A stretch of 64,000 nt of DNA, from assembly GCF_000472525.1 (NCBI RefSeq), contig NZ_KI421431.1, forward strand, positions 8,987 to 72,986, written 5' to 3'. Below, in pieces: positions 25,752 through 33,810 of this stretch (its first letter is position 1; each line of letters opens with the position of its first letter). The DNA comes from Paraburkholderia dilworthii. GTDB taxonomy: Bacteria > Pseudomonadota > Gammaproteobacteria > Burkholderiales > Burkholderiaceae. A program made the position numbers and the translations under genes. Below the pieces are notes generated by a model that was not told the DNA's origin, ran no database searches, and saw nothing but the letters and a program-made list of their open reading frames with translations.

Positions 25752-26932
25752 AAGCGCCACCAGTTTATTTGCACGCGCTCGGCATGATCAACGCGCTCGG
25801 CGGCGACCTCGAAAGCATCGTGCCGGCGCTCGCCGCAAACCACGCGCGCGGCATGGCGGCGGTGCATACGGGCATCGGCGACGCGTTTGTCGGCAGCGTA
25901 TTGACGCCGCTCGATCTTGCGCCGCCCGCCGATCTCGCGCGTTACGACTGCCGCAACAACCGCTTGCTGCTCGCCGCGCTCACGCAGATTGCGCCTGCTG
26001 TCGAAGCGGCGCGCGAGCGCTATGGTGCGCACCGGATCGGCGTGGTGCTCGGCACCAGCACATCCGGTATCGAAGCGGCCGAGGCCGCGTTCGTCTATCA
26101 GGCGCAAGCGGGCGACTTGCCCGCGAGCTTCAACTACCGGCAGATGGAGATCGGCACGGCCGCGCCGTTCGCGGCGGCCGCACTCGGCTTGCAGGGCCCC
26201 GCGTTCACGATCTCGACGGCGTGCACGTCGAGCGCGAAAGCGTTCGCGTCGGCGCGCCGTCTGCTGCAATTGCAGATGTGCGATGCGGTGGTCGTAGGCG
26301 GTGTCGATTCATTGTGCGAGCTGACGGTGCAAGGCTTTGCGTCGCTCGAATCGACGAGCAGCGTGCGCACCAACCCGATGAGCCGCAATCGTTGCGGGAT
26401 CAACGTGGGCGAAGGCTCGGCGGTGTTTCTGATGAGCCGCGACGAAGCCGCGGTGCGCCTCGCGGGTGTCGGCGAATCGAGCGACGCGCATCATATTTCA
26501 GCGCCCGATCCGCAAGGTGTGGGCGGAGAAATGGCGCTGCGCGAAGCAATCGCGGATGCGGGTATTTCAGCGTCATCGATTGCTTATGTAAATCTGCACG
26601 CCACCGCCACGCGCAAGAACGACGAGATGGAAGCGAGCCTGATGTCACGCGTTTTCCCTGACGGCGTCGCGACGAGCGGCACGAAGCCGCTGACGGGTCA
26701 TCAACTCGGTGCGGCGGGCGCGACCGAACTCGGCTTCGCCTGGCTCACGCTCGCGCGCGACGACGTTGCATTGCCACGTCATGCGTGGGACGGCGAAGCC
26801 GATCCCGCGCTGCCCTCGCTCGACCTCGTCGAGAGCGAACGATTCGTGCCGCGCGACGAGGGCTCGCAATACGTGATGAGCAACTCGTTTGCGTTCGGCG
26901 GCAGCAACGTCAGCCTGATTCTTGCACGGTGA
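25748..26932 (+). CDS. Beta-ketoacyl-ACP synthase (ApeO-like)
   Basis: A 394-aa condensing enzyme of the FabB/FabF type. Active-site residues are C159 (STACTSSAK), H284 (NLHATATRKND, where most synthases have NAHGTST), K313 and H318 (GTKPLTGHQLGAAG). All are intact, so it should elongate with malonyl-ACP. In E. coli the ApeO synthase works as a heterodimer with the chain-length-factor-like ApeC; the 14235 gene is the natural partner. Starts with ATGA overlap to the exporter gene; eight bases separate it from the dehydratase. Confidence 0.9.
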   Translation: MKAPPVYLHALGMINALGGDLESIVPALAANHARGMAAVHTGIGDAFVGSVLTPLDLAPPADLARYDCRNNRLLLAALTQIAPAVEAARERYGAHRIGVVLGTSTSGIEAAEAAFVYQAQAGDLPASFNYRQMEIGTAAPFAAAALGLQGPAFTISTACTSSAKAFASARRLLQLQMCDAVVVGGVDSLCELTVQGFASLESTSSVRTNPMSRNRCGINVGEGSAVFLMSRDEAAVRLAGVGESSDAHHISAPDPQGVGGEMALREAIADAGISASSIAYVNLHATATRKNDEMEASLMSRVFPDGVATSGTKPLTGHQLGAAGATELGFAWLTLARDDVALPRHAWDGEADPALPSLDLVESERFVPRDEGSQYVMSNSFAFGGSNVSLILAR

Positions 26933-26940
26933 GGCGCGCG

Positions 26941-27426
26941 ATGAACTCAACACCAGGCATCGACGAACTGTTGCAGCAACCTATCGAGGCGATCATCCCG
27001 CATCGCGGCACCATGTTGCTGATCGACGCCGTCAACACGTTCGACGAACAGACGCTGATTGCGCGCGCAACCGTGCATGCCGATGCCTGGTATGCGGATG
27101 CGCAAGGCGCGATGCCCGCGTGGATCGGCATCGAACTGATGGCGCAGGCAATCGCGGCGCACGTTGCATTGCTGGCGATGCGTGGCGGCGGCCGCGCGCG
27201 GCCCGGTGTGCTGCTCGGTTCGCGCAGCTACAAGGCGTTGCAGCCGTCGTTCGCGGGCGGTGCGCAATTGCTGATTCGCACAACGGAGCTGCTGCGCAGC
27301 GACGAAGGCCACGGCGCATACGAATGCACGATTCATCATGGCGACGTGTGTTGCGCCGAGGCCGTGATCAAGGTATTCCAGCCGTCCGATTTTCAGTCAT
27401 TCATTGAAGGGAGTTTCAGTTCATGA
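26941..27426 (+). CDS. Hotdog 3-hydroxyacyl-ACP dehydratase (ApeP-like)
   Basis: A 161-aa protein of the FabZ-like/ApeP family. The IPHRGTMLLIDAV motif holds catalytic His 21, and the central helix WIGIELMAQAIAAHVALLA (about 61-79) matches the family. It should dehydrate 3-hydroxyacyl-ACP to trans-2-enoyl-ACP, giving each new double bond, alongside the dehydratase fused to the ligase. No enoyl reductase is present, as expected for a polyene. It overlaps the ketoreductase start by four bases (ATGA). Confidence 0.88.
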   Translation: MNSTPGIDELLQQPIEAIIPHRGTMLLIDAVNTFDEQTLIARATVHADAWYADAQGAMPAWIGIELMAQAIAAHVALLAMRGGGRARPGVLLGSRSYKALQPSFAGGAQLLIRTTELLRSDEGHGAYECTIHHGDVCCAEAVIKVFQPSDFQSFIEGSFSS

Positions 27427-28148
27427 GCCGGCGTGTTCTCGTTACCGGCGCAAGCCGCGGCATCGGCCGCGCGATTGCGTACCAGTTGGCCGCCGACGGC
27501 TTTGCGGTATCCGTGCACTGCCGCACGGGGCGTGCCGAGGCCGAAGCGGTCGCGACGGGCATTGCCGCGCAGGGCGGCACCGCGCGCGTGCTGCAATTCG
27601 ACGTGCGCGAGCGCGCGGTGTGCCGCGAAGTGCTCGAAGCGGACGTCGCTGCGTACGGTCCGTACTACGGCATCGTATGCAGCGCCGGCGTGACGCGCGA
27701 CGCCGCTTTCCCTGCGCTCACCGACGAAGACTGGGACGTTGTAATCGAAACCGGTCTCGACTCTTTCTATAACGTCGTTCATCCGCTGACCATGCCGATG
27801 GTGCGCGCGCGCAAGGGCGGGCGCATCGTCACGATCGCGTCGGTATCCGGCGTGATGGGCAATCGCGGCCAGGTCAACTACAGCGCGGCAAAAGCTGGCC
27901 TGATCGGCGCGACCAAGGCGCTCGCGGTGGAACTCGCGACGCGCAACATCACCGTGAACTGCGTGGCTCCCGGTTTGATCGAAACCGGCATGCTGGAAGA
28001 GATGCCGCTCGAACACGCATTGAAGACGGTGCCGATGAACCGCGTCGGTCAACCTGCCGAGGTGGCGTCCGTGGTCAGCTTCCTGATGTCGGATGCGGCC
28101 TCGTATGTCACGCGCCAGGTGATCGGCGTCAATGGCGGGATGGTGTGA
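27423..28148 (+). CDS. 3-oxoacyl-ACP reductase, FabG-like SDR (ApeQ-like)
   Basis: A 241-aa short-chain dehydrogenase. The NADPH-binding TGASRGIGRA is at residues 8-17, and the catalytic triad is S140, Y153 and K157 (SGVMGNRGQVNYSAAKAG). Family length and the C-terminal GQVIGVNGG-type end are intact (RQVIGVNGGMV). It should reduce 3-oxoacyl-ACP in each polyene extension cycle. It overlaps the dehydratase upstream and the ketosynthase downstream (TGATG). Confidence 0.92.
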   Translation: MSRRVLVTGASRGIGRAIAYQLAADGFAVSVHCRTGRAEAEAVATGIAAQGGTARVLQFDVRERAVCREVLEADVAAYGPYYGIVCSAGVTRDAAFPALTDEDWDVVIETGLDSFYNVVHPLTMPMVRARKGGRIVTIASVSGVMGNRGQVNYSAAKAGLIGATKALAVELATRNITVNCVAPGLIETGMLEEMPLEHALKTVPMNRVGQPAEVASVVSFLMSDAASYVTRQVIGVNGGMV

Positions 28149-29374
28149 TGAAGCGAGTCGTCATTACCGGCATGGGCGGTGTCACCGCGCTCGGCGATAG
28201 CTGGGACGCGATCGAAGCGCGCCTGAAAAGCGGCGTGAACGCAGTGCGGCGCATGCCCGAGTGGGACTACTTCGAATCGTTGCACACGCGGCTCGCATGT
28301 CCGTTGCCGGAGTTCGTCGCGCCCGCTCACTATCCGCGCAAGAAGACGCGTTCGATGGGCCCCGTGTCGATGTATTCGGTGCGCGCAAGCGAACTCGCGC
28401 TCGCCGACGCGGGCCTCGCCGACGACCCTGGCATCAAGGACGGCCGCATGGGTGTCGCATACGGTTCGTCGTCGGGTTCCGTGCAGCCGATCCGCGCGTT
28501 CGGCACGATGCTCGAAACGGGCTCCATGAGCGACGTCACATCGAACAGCTACGTGCAGATGATGCCGCACACGGCGGCAGTGAACGTCAGCCTGTTCTGG
28601 GACTTGAAAGGGCGAATCATTCCGACGTCGTGTGCATGTGCATCGGGCAGCCAGGCGATCGGCTACGCGTATGAAGCGATTCAGACGGGCAAGCAGACAC
28701 TGATGCTCGCGGGCGGCGCGGAAGAACTGTCTGGCCCGGCGGTCGCCGTATTCGATACGTTGTACGCAACGAGCACTCGCAACGACGAGCCGCATCTGAC
28801 GCCGCGTCCTTTCGATGCCGCGCGCGACGGCCTCGTGGTCGGCGAAGGCGCGGCCACGCTGGTGCTCGAGGAATACGAACATGCAGTCGCGCGCGGCGCG
28901 CGGATTCACGCGGAGATCGTCGGCTTCGGGTGCAACTCGGACGGCGCGCATATGACACAGCCTACCGCGGAAACGATGGCGCTCGCGATGCAACTCGCGC
29001 TCAACGACGCACAACTCCGGCCCGAAGCGATCGAGTACGTCAACGCGCATGGCACGTCGACTGATCGTGGCGATATCGCGGAAAGCCACGCGACCGCGCA
29101 GACGTTCGGCGAGCGCATGCCGATCAGTTCGCTCAAGAGCTACGTCGGCCATACGCTCGGCGCGTGCGGCGCGCTCGAAGCCTGGTGGACGATCGAGATG
29201 ATGAAGCGCAACTGGTACGCGCCCACGCTGAATCTGCATGACGTGGACCCGGCTTGCGCGCCGCTCGATTACATCGTCGGCGCGGGGCGCGAGATCGACG
29301 CCGAACTGGTGATGAGCAACAACTTCGCGTTCGGCGGGATCAATACGTCGCTCATTTTCAGGCGCGTTCGATGA
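28148..29374 (+). CDS. Beta-ketoacyl-ACP synthase (ApeR-like)
   Basis: A 408-aa FabF-type condensing enzyme with intact residues: C164 (SCACASGSQ), H301 (NAHGTSTDRGD), K330 and H335 (SSLKSYVGHTLGACG). It is the second catalytically complete ketosynthase of the operon. In the E. coli pathway ApeR-type synthases start or assist chain formation. ATG 28148 overlaps the preceding TGA; GTG 28145 is one codon upstream in frame. The stop overlaps the next ketosynthase gene (ATGA). Confidence 0.9.
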   Translation: MKRVVITGMGGVTALGDSWDAIEARLKSGVNAVRRMPEWDYFESLHTRLACPLPEFVAPAHYPRKKTRSMGPVSMYSVRASELALADAGLADDPGIKDGRMGVAYGSSSGSVQPIRAFGTMLETGSMSDVTSNSYVQMMPHTAAVNVSLFWDLKGRIIPTSCACASGSQAIGYAYEAIQTGKQTLMLAGGAEELSGPAVAVFDTLYATSTRNDEPHLTPRPFDAARDGLVVGEGAATLVLEEYEHAVARGARIHAEIVGFGCNSDGAHMTQPTAETMALAMQLALNDAQLRPEAIEYVNAHGTSTDRGDIAESHATAQTFGERMPISSLKSYVGHTLGACGALEAWWTIEMMKRNWYAPTLNLHDVDPACAPLDYIVGAGREIDAELVMSNNFAFGGINTSLIFRRVR

Positions 29375-30609
29375 GCGTGAAGCTGCAACGCGTAGTTGTC
29401 ACCGGCATGGGCATCGTGTCGTGCCTCGGCAATTCGCTCGACGAAGTGTCCGCGGCATTGCGTGCGGGGACATCGCGCATCGAGCGGATCGACGCGTGGC
29501 GCGAGCGCGGCTTTGCGTCGCAAGTCGCGGGCGTCGCTTCCGTCGCTAACGAGGCGCCGTTCGAGCGCAAACTGGAGCGCTTCATGGGCGATACAGCACG
29601 TTTCGCTTGCCATGCCGCGCGCAAGGCAATCGACGATGCCGGGCTTAATGCCGCCATGTTGCGCTCGCCGCTTGCCGGCACGGTGATGGGCTCGGGCGTC
29701 GGTACGATGTCGAGCTACGACGAGGCGATGGCCATTGCGAATACGCGCGGCGTCGAAAAAGTGCCGCCTTATACGGTGCCGCATGCAATGAGCAGCACCG
29801 CTTCGGCGAACGTCGCGCAGGTGTTCGGGCTCGAAGGCGTCAGCTATTCGCCGTCGTCGGCATGTACGACTTCCGCGCTGGCGATCGGCCAGGCGATGCA
29901 ACTGATTCAGACCGGCCGCCAGCAGATCGTGCTCGCGGGCGGCAGCGAATCGCTGCACGACAACATGACGCTGATGTTCGACGCGATGGGCGCGTTGTCG
30001 CGCCGCTTCAACGACACGCCCGAGCGCGCCTCGCGTCCTTACGATACGGCGCGCGACGGTTTCGTGATTGCGTCGGGCGGCGGCGTGCTCGTGCTCGAAG
30101 CACTGGATCACGCATTGGCGCGCGGCGCACGCATCTACGCGGAACTCACCGGATTCGGCGATTGCACCGACGCCGGCATGGTCACACCGCGCGCGGCCGG
30201 CATCGCACGCGCCATGCGCGGCGCGCTGAACGAAGCGGGCAAGCGTCCGGATTACATCAACACGCATGCGCCTTCCACGCCGCCTGGCGACGTCGAGGAA
30301 CTGCATGCGTTAAGGCAAGTGTTCGGCGCGGCATCGGACCACGGCGTGCCCGCGTTTTCGTCGACCAAGAGCATGACCGGGCATCCGCTTGGCGCATGCG
30401 GCGCGCACGAAGCGGTCTACACGTTGCTGATGATGCGCGACGGGTTTATAGCGGGCACAACGGGAATAGATTCAGCGGAGCCGGAAATCGACGGCATGCC
30501 GCTCGTGCGCGAAACACGCGATGCGCGCATCGGCACGGCGATGTCGGTGTCGTTCGGATTCGGCGGAAGTTGCGCGAGTTTGATGTTCGAGGCGTGGCAG
30601 GGCGGCTGA
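29371..30609 (+). CDS. Third catalytically complete beta-ketoacyl-ACP synthase
   Basis: A 412-aa FabB-like synthase: C165 (SSACTTSALA), H299 (NTHAPSTPPGD), K333 and H338 (STKSMTGHPLGACG). It differs clearly from the gene before it, so this is not a recent duplication. The His motif NTHAPST replaces the common N(A/S)HGTST. As I recall the E. coli operon, only one synthase follows the ketoreductase there, so this is an added enzyme; a role in a different chain length or starter is possible. It overlaps the previous stop by four bases; a 34-base gap follows. Confidence 0.88.
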   Translation: MSVKLQRVVVTGMGIVSCLGNSLDEVSAALRAGTSRIERIDAWRERGFASQVAGVASVANEAPFERKLERFMGDTARFACHAARKAIDDAGLNAAMLRSPLAGTVMGSGVGTMSSYDEAMAIANTRGVEKVPPYTVPHAMSSTASANVAQVFGLEGVSYSPSSACTTSALAIGQAMQLIQTGRQQIVLAGGSESLHDNMTLMFDAMGALSRRFNDTPERASRPYDTARDGFVIASGGGVLVLEALDHALARGARIYAELTGFGDCTDAGMVTPRAAGIARAMRGALNEAGKRPDYINTHAPSTPPGDVEELHALRQVFGAASDHGVPAFSSTKSMTGHPLGACGAHEAVYTLLMMRDGFIAGTTGIDSAEPEIDGMPLVRETRDARIGTAMSVSFGFGGSCASLMFEAWQGG

Positions 30610-30643
30610 ACGGTCGCAACTTTAAAAAACGAGGGTGACGAAA

Positions 30644-31066
30644 ATGAAAAGAGCTTGGGTGCTAGGCGCATTGACGATTGCAGCGGCGACGCTGACGGGT
30701 TGTGCGACGCAGGTGAAGTCGCTGCCGCTGGCGGCCGCGGGCGGCGAATCGCGCGGTGGCGTGCCCGTGTATTTCGGCGAGCAGAGCCATCCGGCCGTGA
30801 AGAGCGAACTCGGCAACGTGTCGTACTCCGTGCGCATCGCGCGCAAGGTCGCAGGTCCGGACGACGCGTGCCGCGAGGCGCTTGGTGAAGCGATCGGCAA
30901 ACTGCGCGCGGCGGCACGCGAGCGCAATGCGAATGCAGTGATCGACGTGACGACGCGCTTTCACAGCAGCGAAAGCAATTCGTCGAGCGAGTTCACCTGC
31001 GGCGTGAGCCCGAGTGCTGCCGCGATTGCGATCAGCGGCCGGCTTGCCGTGCTCGAGGCGAACTGA
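30644..31066 (+). CDS. Small lipoprotein, paralogue of the following gene
   Basis: A 140-aa predicted lipoprotein: MKRAWVLGALTIAAATLTGC with lipobox LTGC (Cys 20). The mature part shares a pattern with the next gene: VPVYFGEQSHPAVKSELG, a DDAC...AL segment, AARERNANAVIDV, and SSEFTCGVS with a conserved Cys. The GNAVI-type core is reminiscent of YbjQ-like or dodecin-like small domains, but this is weak. Function unknown; it lies at the operon end and is probably co-transcribed. ATG 30644 has GAGGGTG seven bases upstream, preferred over GTG 30635. Confidence 0.75.
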   Translation: MKRAWVLGALTIAAATLTGCATQVKSLPLAAAGGESRGGVPVYFGEQSHPAVKSELGNVSYSVRIARKVAGPDDACREALGEAIGKLRAAARERNANAVIDVTTRFHSSESNSSSEFTCGVSPSAAAIAISGRLAVLEAN

Positions 31067-31124
31067 GTTGCAACGCAGTGGATAAGAAAAACGTAAAACC
31101 CATAACAACCACGAAGGAGTATCA

Positions 31125-31568
31125 ATGAAACGTCATCTGATATTGGTCACACTCGCTACTTCGTTTGCGATGCTGAGCGCCGCGCCGGCCTTTGCGCGCG
31201 ACTCGGTGAGCAACTATCCGATCAGCGAAGCGTTGCAAAGCGAACCGGGCAAGGTCGGCGACGACGTTGCGCTGTATTTCGCAGGCCAGCGGCATCCGGC
31301 CGTCGCGAAGACGATCGGCGAATTCGCGACGAACAAGAAGACGAACGCGTTCGGCAAGAGCGATGAGGCGGCATGTCAGCATGTGTTCCTGTCGGCGGTG
31401 ATCGAGTTGCAAGACCGCGCGCGCAAGGAAGGCGGCAACGCGGTGATCAACATCAAGAGCAACTACAAGAACGAAGTGCGCGAGAGCGCGACCGAGTTCA
31501 CCTGTGGCGCGGGCGCGGTGATCGCCGGCGTCGCGCTGAAGGGCGATGTGGTCACGCTGCGCAAGTAA
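31125..31568 (+). CDS. Small secreted protein, paralogue of the preceding lipoprotein
   Basis: A 147-aa protein with a cleavable signal peptide (MKRHLILVTLATSFAMLSAAPAFA) and no lipobox, so it should be soluble in the periplasm. The mature part parallels its neighbour: VALYFAGQRHPAVAKTIGEF, EAACQHVFLSAVIELQDRARKEGGNAVINI, and SATEFTCGAG. The two conserved Cys (ACQ and FTCG) could form a disulfide. A good ribosome site (AAGGAG) precedes the ATG. No function can be assigned. It ends 16 bases before the convergent methyltransferase stop. Confidence 0.75.
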   Translation: MKRHLILVTLATSFAMLSAAPAFARDSVSNYPISEALQSEPGKVGDDVALYFAGQRHPAVAKTIGEFATNKKTNAFGKSDEAACQHVFLSAVIELQDRARKEGGNAVINIKSNYKNEVRESATEFTCGAGAVIAGVALKGDVVTLRK

Positions 31569-31584
31569 CGCGACTTAAGCCAGT

Positions 31585-32313
31585 TCAGGTGGCCTTCACC
31601 GCCGCGACATTGACGAGCGTTTCGCGGCGCTTGCCGGGTTGCGGACGGTAAAGGCCGAGTCGCTCCAGCAGGCCGAAGTCTTTCGCACGGCTCCACCACA
31701 GGTACGGCAGCGAGACGTTGCGTTCGGTGAAGCTGAAGCCGCTGCGGCGAATCATGTCGAGATAGCCATCCGCGCTTTTTTGCACATGCATCGGATGGCG
31801 AAACAGCAGCCGGATCACCCACGATCTGATGTACGCGTCGGTGGATTCGGCGAACAGCAGGACGCCGCCAGGCTTTAACACGCGGCGGAACTCGGCGAGC
31901 GCGCGGTCCTGCTCGACGAGATGATGGAAGGTCTGATGGCAGAACACGATGTCGGCGCTTGCATCGGGCAGCGGCAGTGCCGCGCAGTCGCCGTGCAGCA
32001 GTTCGATGTCGGCGAGCTGATTGCGGCAAGCAGCGGCGGCGTTGACGGCGAGCTTTAGCGACGCCTCGTGATAGTCGATACCGACGATGCGGCACGGCTT
32101 GAATGCATCGGCGAGCAGGCGAAACGAAATACCTTGTCCGCAGCCCACGTCGACGATAACGGGCGCTGCGGGCAACGGCGTATCAATCAAACGTTTGAGA
32201 TCGTTGATCGCGACGCGCAACACATGATGTTCCCATGTGTGAGTACGCAGGAACCAGATTCCAAATGCCGTTTCCGGCACGAAAGGCACGCTGGATGTTG
32301 GAGACGGCGACAC
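31585..32313 (-). CDS. SAM-dependent methyltransferase, aryl polyene cluster
   Basis: A 242-aa class I methyltransferase: motif I VIVDVGCGQG, acidic residue in IVGIDYHEASL, ADIVFCHQTFHHL (motif IV), and VLKPGGVLLFAES (motif VI). Aryl polyene head groups are often ring-methylated, and E. coli has a methyltransferase (ApeB) in the cluster, so ring or O-methylation is plausible. I chose GTG 32313 because GGGGAG stands seven bases upstream; the ATG at 32433 would push the start into the divergent gene's leader. It is transcribed against the main operon and divergently from the flavoprotein. Confidence 0.83.
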   Translation of the reverse strand: MSPSPTSSVPFVPETAFGIWFLRTHTWEHHVLRVAINDLKRLIDTPLPAAPVIVDVGCGQGISFRLLADAFKPCRIVGIDYHEASLKLAVNAAAACRNQLADIELLHGDCAALPLPDASADIVFCHQTFHHLVEQDRALAEFRRVLKPGGVLLFAESTDAYIRSWVIRLLFRHPMHVQKSADGYLDMIRRSGFSFTERNVSLPYLWWSRAKDFGLLERLGLYRPQPGKRRETLVNVAAVKAT

Positions 32314-32436
32314 GCTGGGGCTCCCCGGTGAATGGTGGTTATTGCTGTTAGAGATGCAATGTAACAGGACGTAAGGATGCAGCGTAATGCTGCGTCGGGC
32401 AAGCAAACGATTGAGGCAAACTTGAGTACACATGAC

Positions 32437-33690
32437 ATGAAGCACACGGCCGGGCACATCGCCGTTGACGTAGCGATCATCGGCGCCGGTCCGGCCGGCG
32501 CGGTGGCGGCCGCGTTGCTGCGCAAAGCGGGCCGCTCGGTGCTCGTGCTGGAGCGCCAGCACTTCCCGCGTTTTTCGATTGGCGAGAGCCTGTTGCCGCA
32601 AAGCATGGCTTACCTCGAGGAAGCGGGCATGCTGCAAGCGGTGGTCGAGGCGGGCTTCCAGTACAAGAACGGCGCGCAGTTCGTGTATCGCGGCCAGTCG
32701 TCGTCATTCGACTTCCGCGACAAGCATTCGGCGGGATGGGGCACGACCTACCAGGTCGAGCGCGCTGTGTTCGACGACATCCTGATTCGCTGCGCGGCCG
32801 AGCAGGGCGCGGACGTGCGCTTCGGGCATACGGTGCAGGCTGTTCATACGGACGAGGGCACGGGCGCTGCGCCGCGCGTCGACGTGACGGACGAAGCCGG
32901 TCATGCGTATCAGGTTCAAGCGCGCTTCATATTCGATGCAAGCGGGTTCGGCCGCGTGCTGCCGCGTCTGCTGAGTCTGGAGGCGCCCACGCGCTTGCCG
33001 ACCCGCGCGGCGCTTTTCTCGCATGTCTATGATGGCCTGCCGGCCGGCGCCCACGATCGCAACAAGATTTGCGTGGCAACGCATCCTGAGCGCCGCGATG
33101 TGTGGTTCTGGATGATTCCGCTTGCGGGCGGGCGGTCGTCGGTGGGTTGCGTCGCCGAGTCGAGTTATCTCGACGTGCCCGAAGCCGAGCGCGAGGCGAA
33201 GCTGCGTGCGCTGATCCAGAAAGAGCCGACGTTTAACCGGCTGATCGGCGACGCGCCGTTCCTGATGCCGGTGCGTCATATCGGCGGTTATTCGGCGAAC
33301 GTCGAGCGTCTGCACGGACCCGGTTACGCACTGCTCGGTAATGCCGGTGAGTTTCTCGATCCGGTGTTCTCCTCGGGCGTGACGATCGCGCTACGCTCGG
33401 CGTATCTGGCAGTGCAGACCTTGAACCGCCAACTGGATGGCGAGCAGGTCGACTGGTCCGCGAACTACGATGTGCCCTTGCGCAAGGGCATCGACACATT
33501 CCGCGCGTTTGTCGAGCGCTGGTACACGGGCGAATTGCAGGACATCATTTTCTATCCCGACCAAACGCCGTCGATCCGCCGCATGATCAGCGCCGTGCTG
33601 GCGGGCTACGCGTGGGACGAATCGAACCCGTATGTCGCCGATCCGGTGCGCAGGCTCAATGCATTGCATGAGGTGTGCACGCACGGCTGA
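32437..33690 (+). CDS. FAD-dependent oxidoreductase with flavin-halogenase signatures
   Basis: A 417-aa flavoprotein. The FAD-binding GAGPAG is at residues 16-21, RFSIGESLLPQSMAYL follows, and a Lys (K77 in FQYKNGAQF) falls where halogenases carry the catalytic Lys. The WxWxIP hallmark of flavin-dependent halogenases is present (WFWMIP, 223-228). GYALLGNAGEFLDPVFSSGV binds flavin near the end. It could halogenate the aryl head, as in the brominated xanthomonadins, or be a related reductase. ATG 32437 gives the FAD fold at once; 32377 is less likely. The methyltransferase start lies 123 bases away on the other strand. Confidence 0.85.
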   Translation: MKHTAGHIAVDVAIIGAGPAGAVAAALLRKAGRSVLVLERQHFPRFSIGESLLPQSMAYLEEAGMLQAVVEAGFQYKNGAQFVYRGQSSSFDFRDKHSAGWGTTYQVERAVFDDILIRCAAEQGADVRFGHTVQAVHTDEGTGAAPRVDVTDEAGHAYQVQARFIFDASGFGRVLPRLLSLEAPTRLPTRAALFSHVYDGLPAGAHDRNKICVATHPERRDVWFWMIPLAGGRSSVGCVAESSYLDVPEAEREAKLRALIQKEPTFNRLIGDAPFLMPVRHIGGYSANVERLHGPGYALLGNAGEFLDPVFSSGVTIALRSAYLAVQTLNRQLDGEQVDWSANYDVPLRKGIDTFRAFVERWYTGELQDIIFYPDQTPSIRRMISAVLAGYAWDESNPYVADPVRRLNALHEVCTHG

Positions 33691-33728
33691 GTCCTCGCAC
33701 GCAACGTATGCACTGCATGCGGAAACTG

Positions 33729-33766
33729 AAACGGCGCTCCCTTGTCATGCTTGGGAGCGCCGTTTT
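33729..33766. terminator. Hairpin terminator between convergent genes
   Basis: AAACGGCGCTCCC pairs with GGGAGCGCCGTTTT around an 11-base loop. T-runs are short (four on the plus strand, three on the minus), placed between the flavoprotein gene and guaD, so it may serve both. Confidence 0.65.
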
Positions 33767-33810
33767 CGTTCGATATCAGCAAAGCACATCAGGCCACATT
33801 CGAACGTCGA

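Noticed and set aside
24492..25760. 422-aa minus-strand frame opposite the MMPL exporter
   Set aside because: Shadow frame; the plus-strand exporter has clear membrane helices and operon overlaps.
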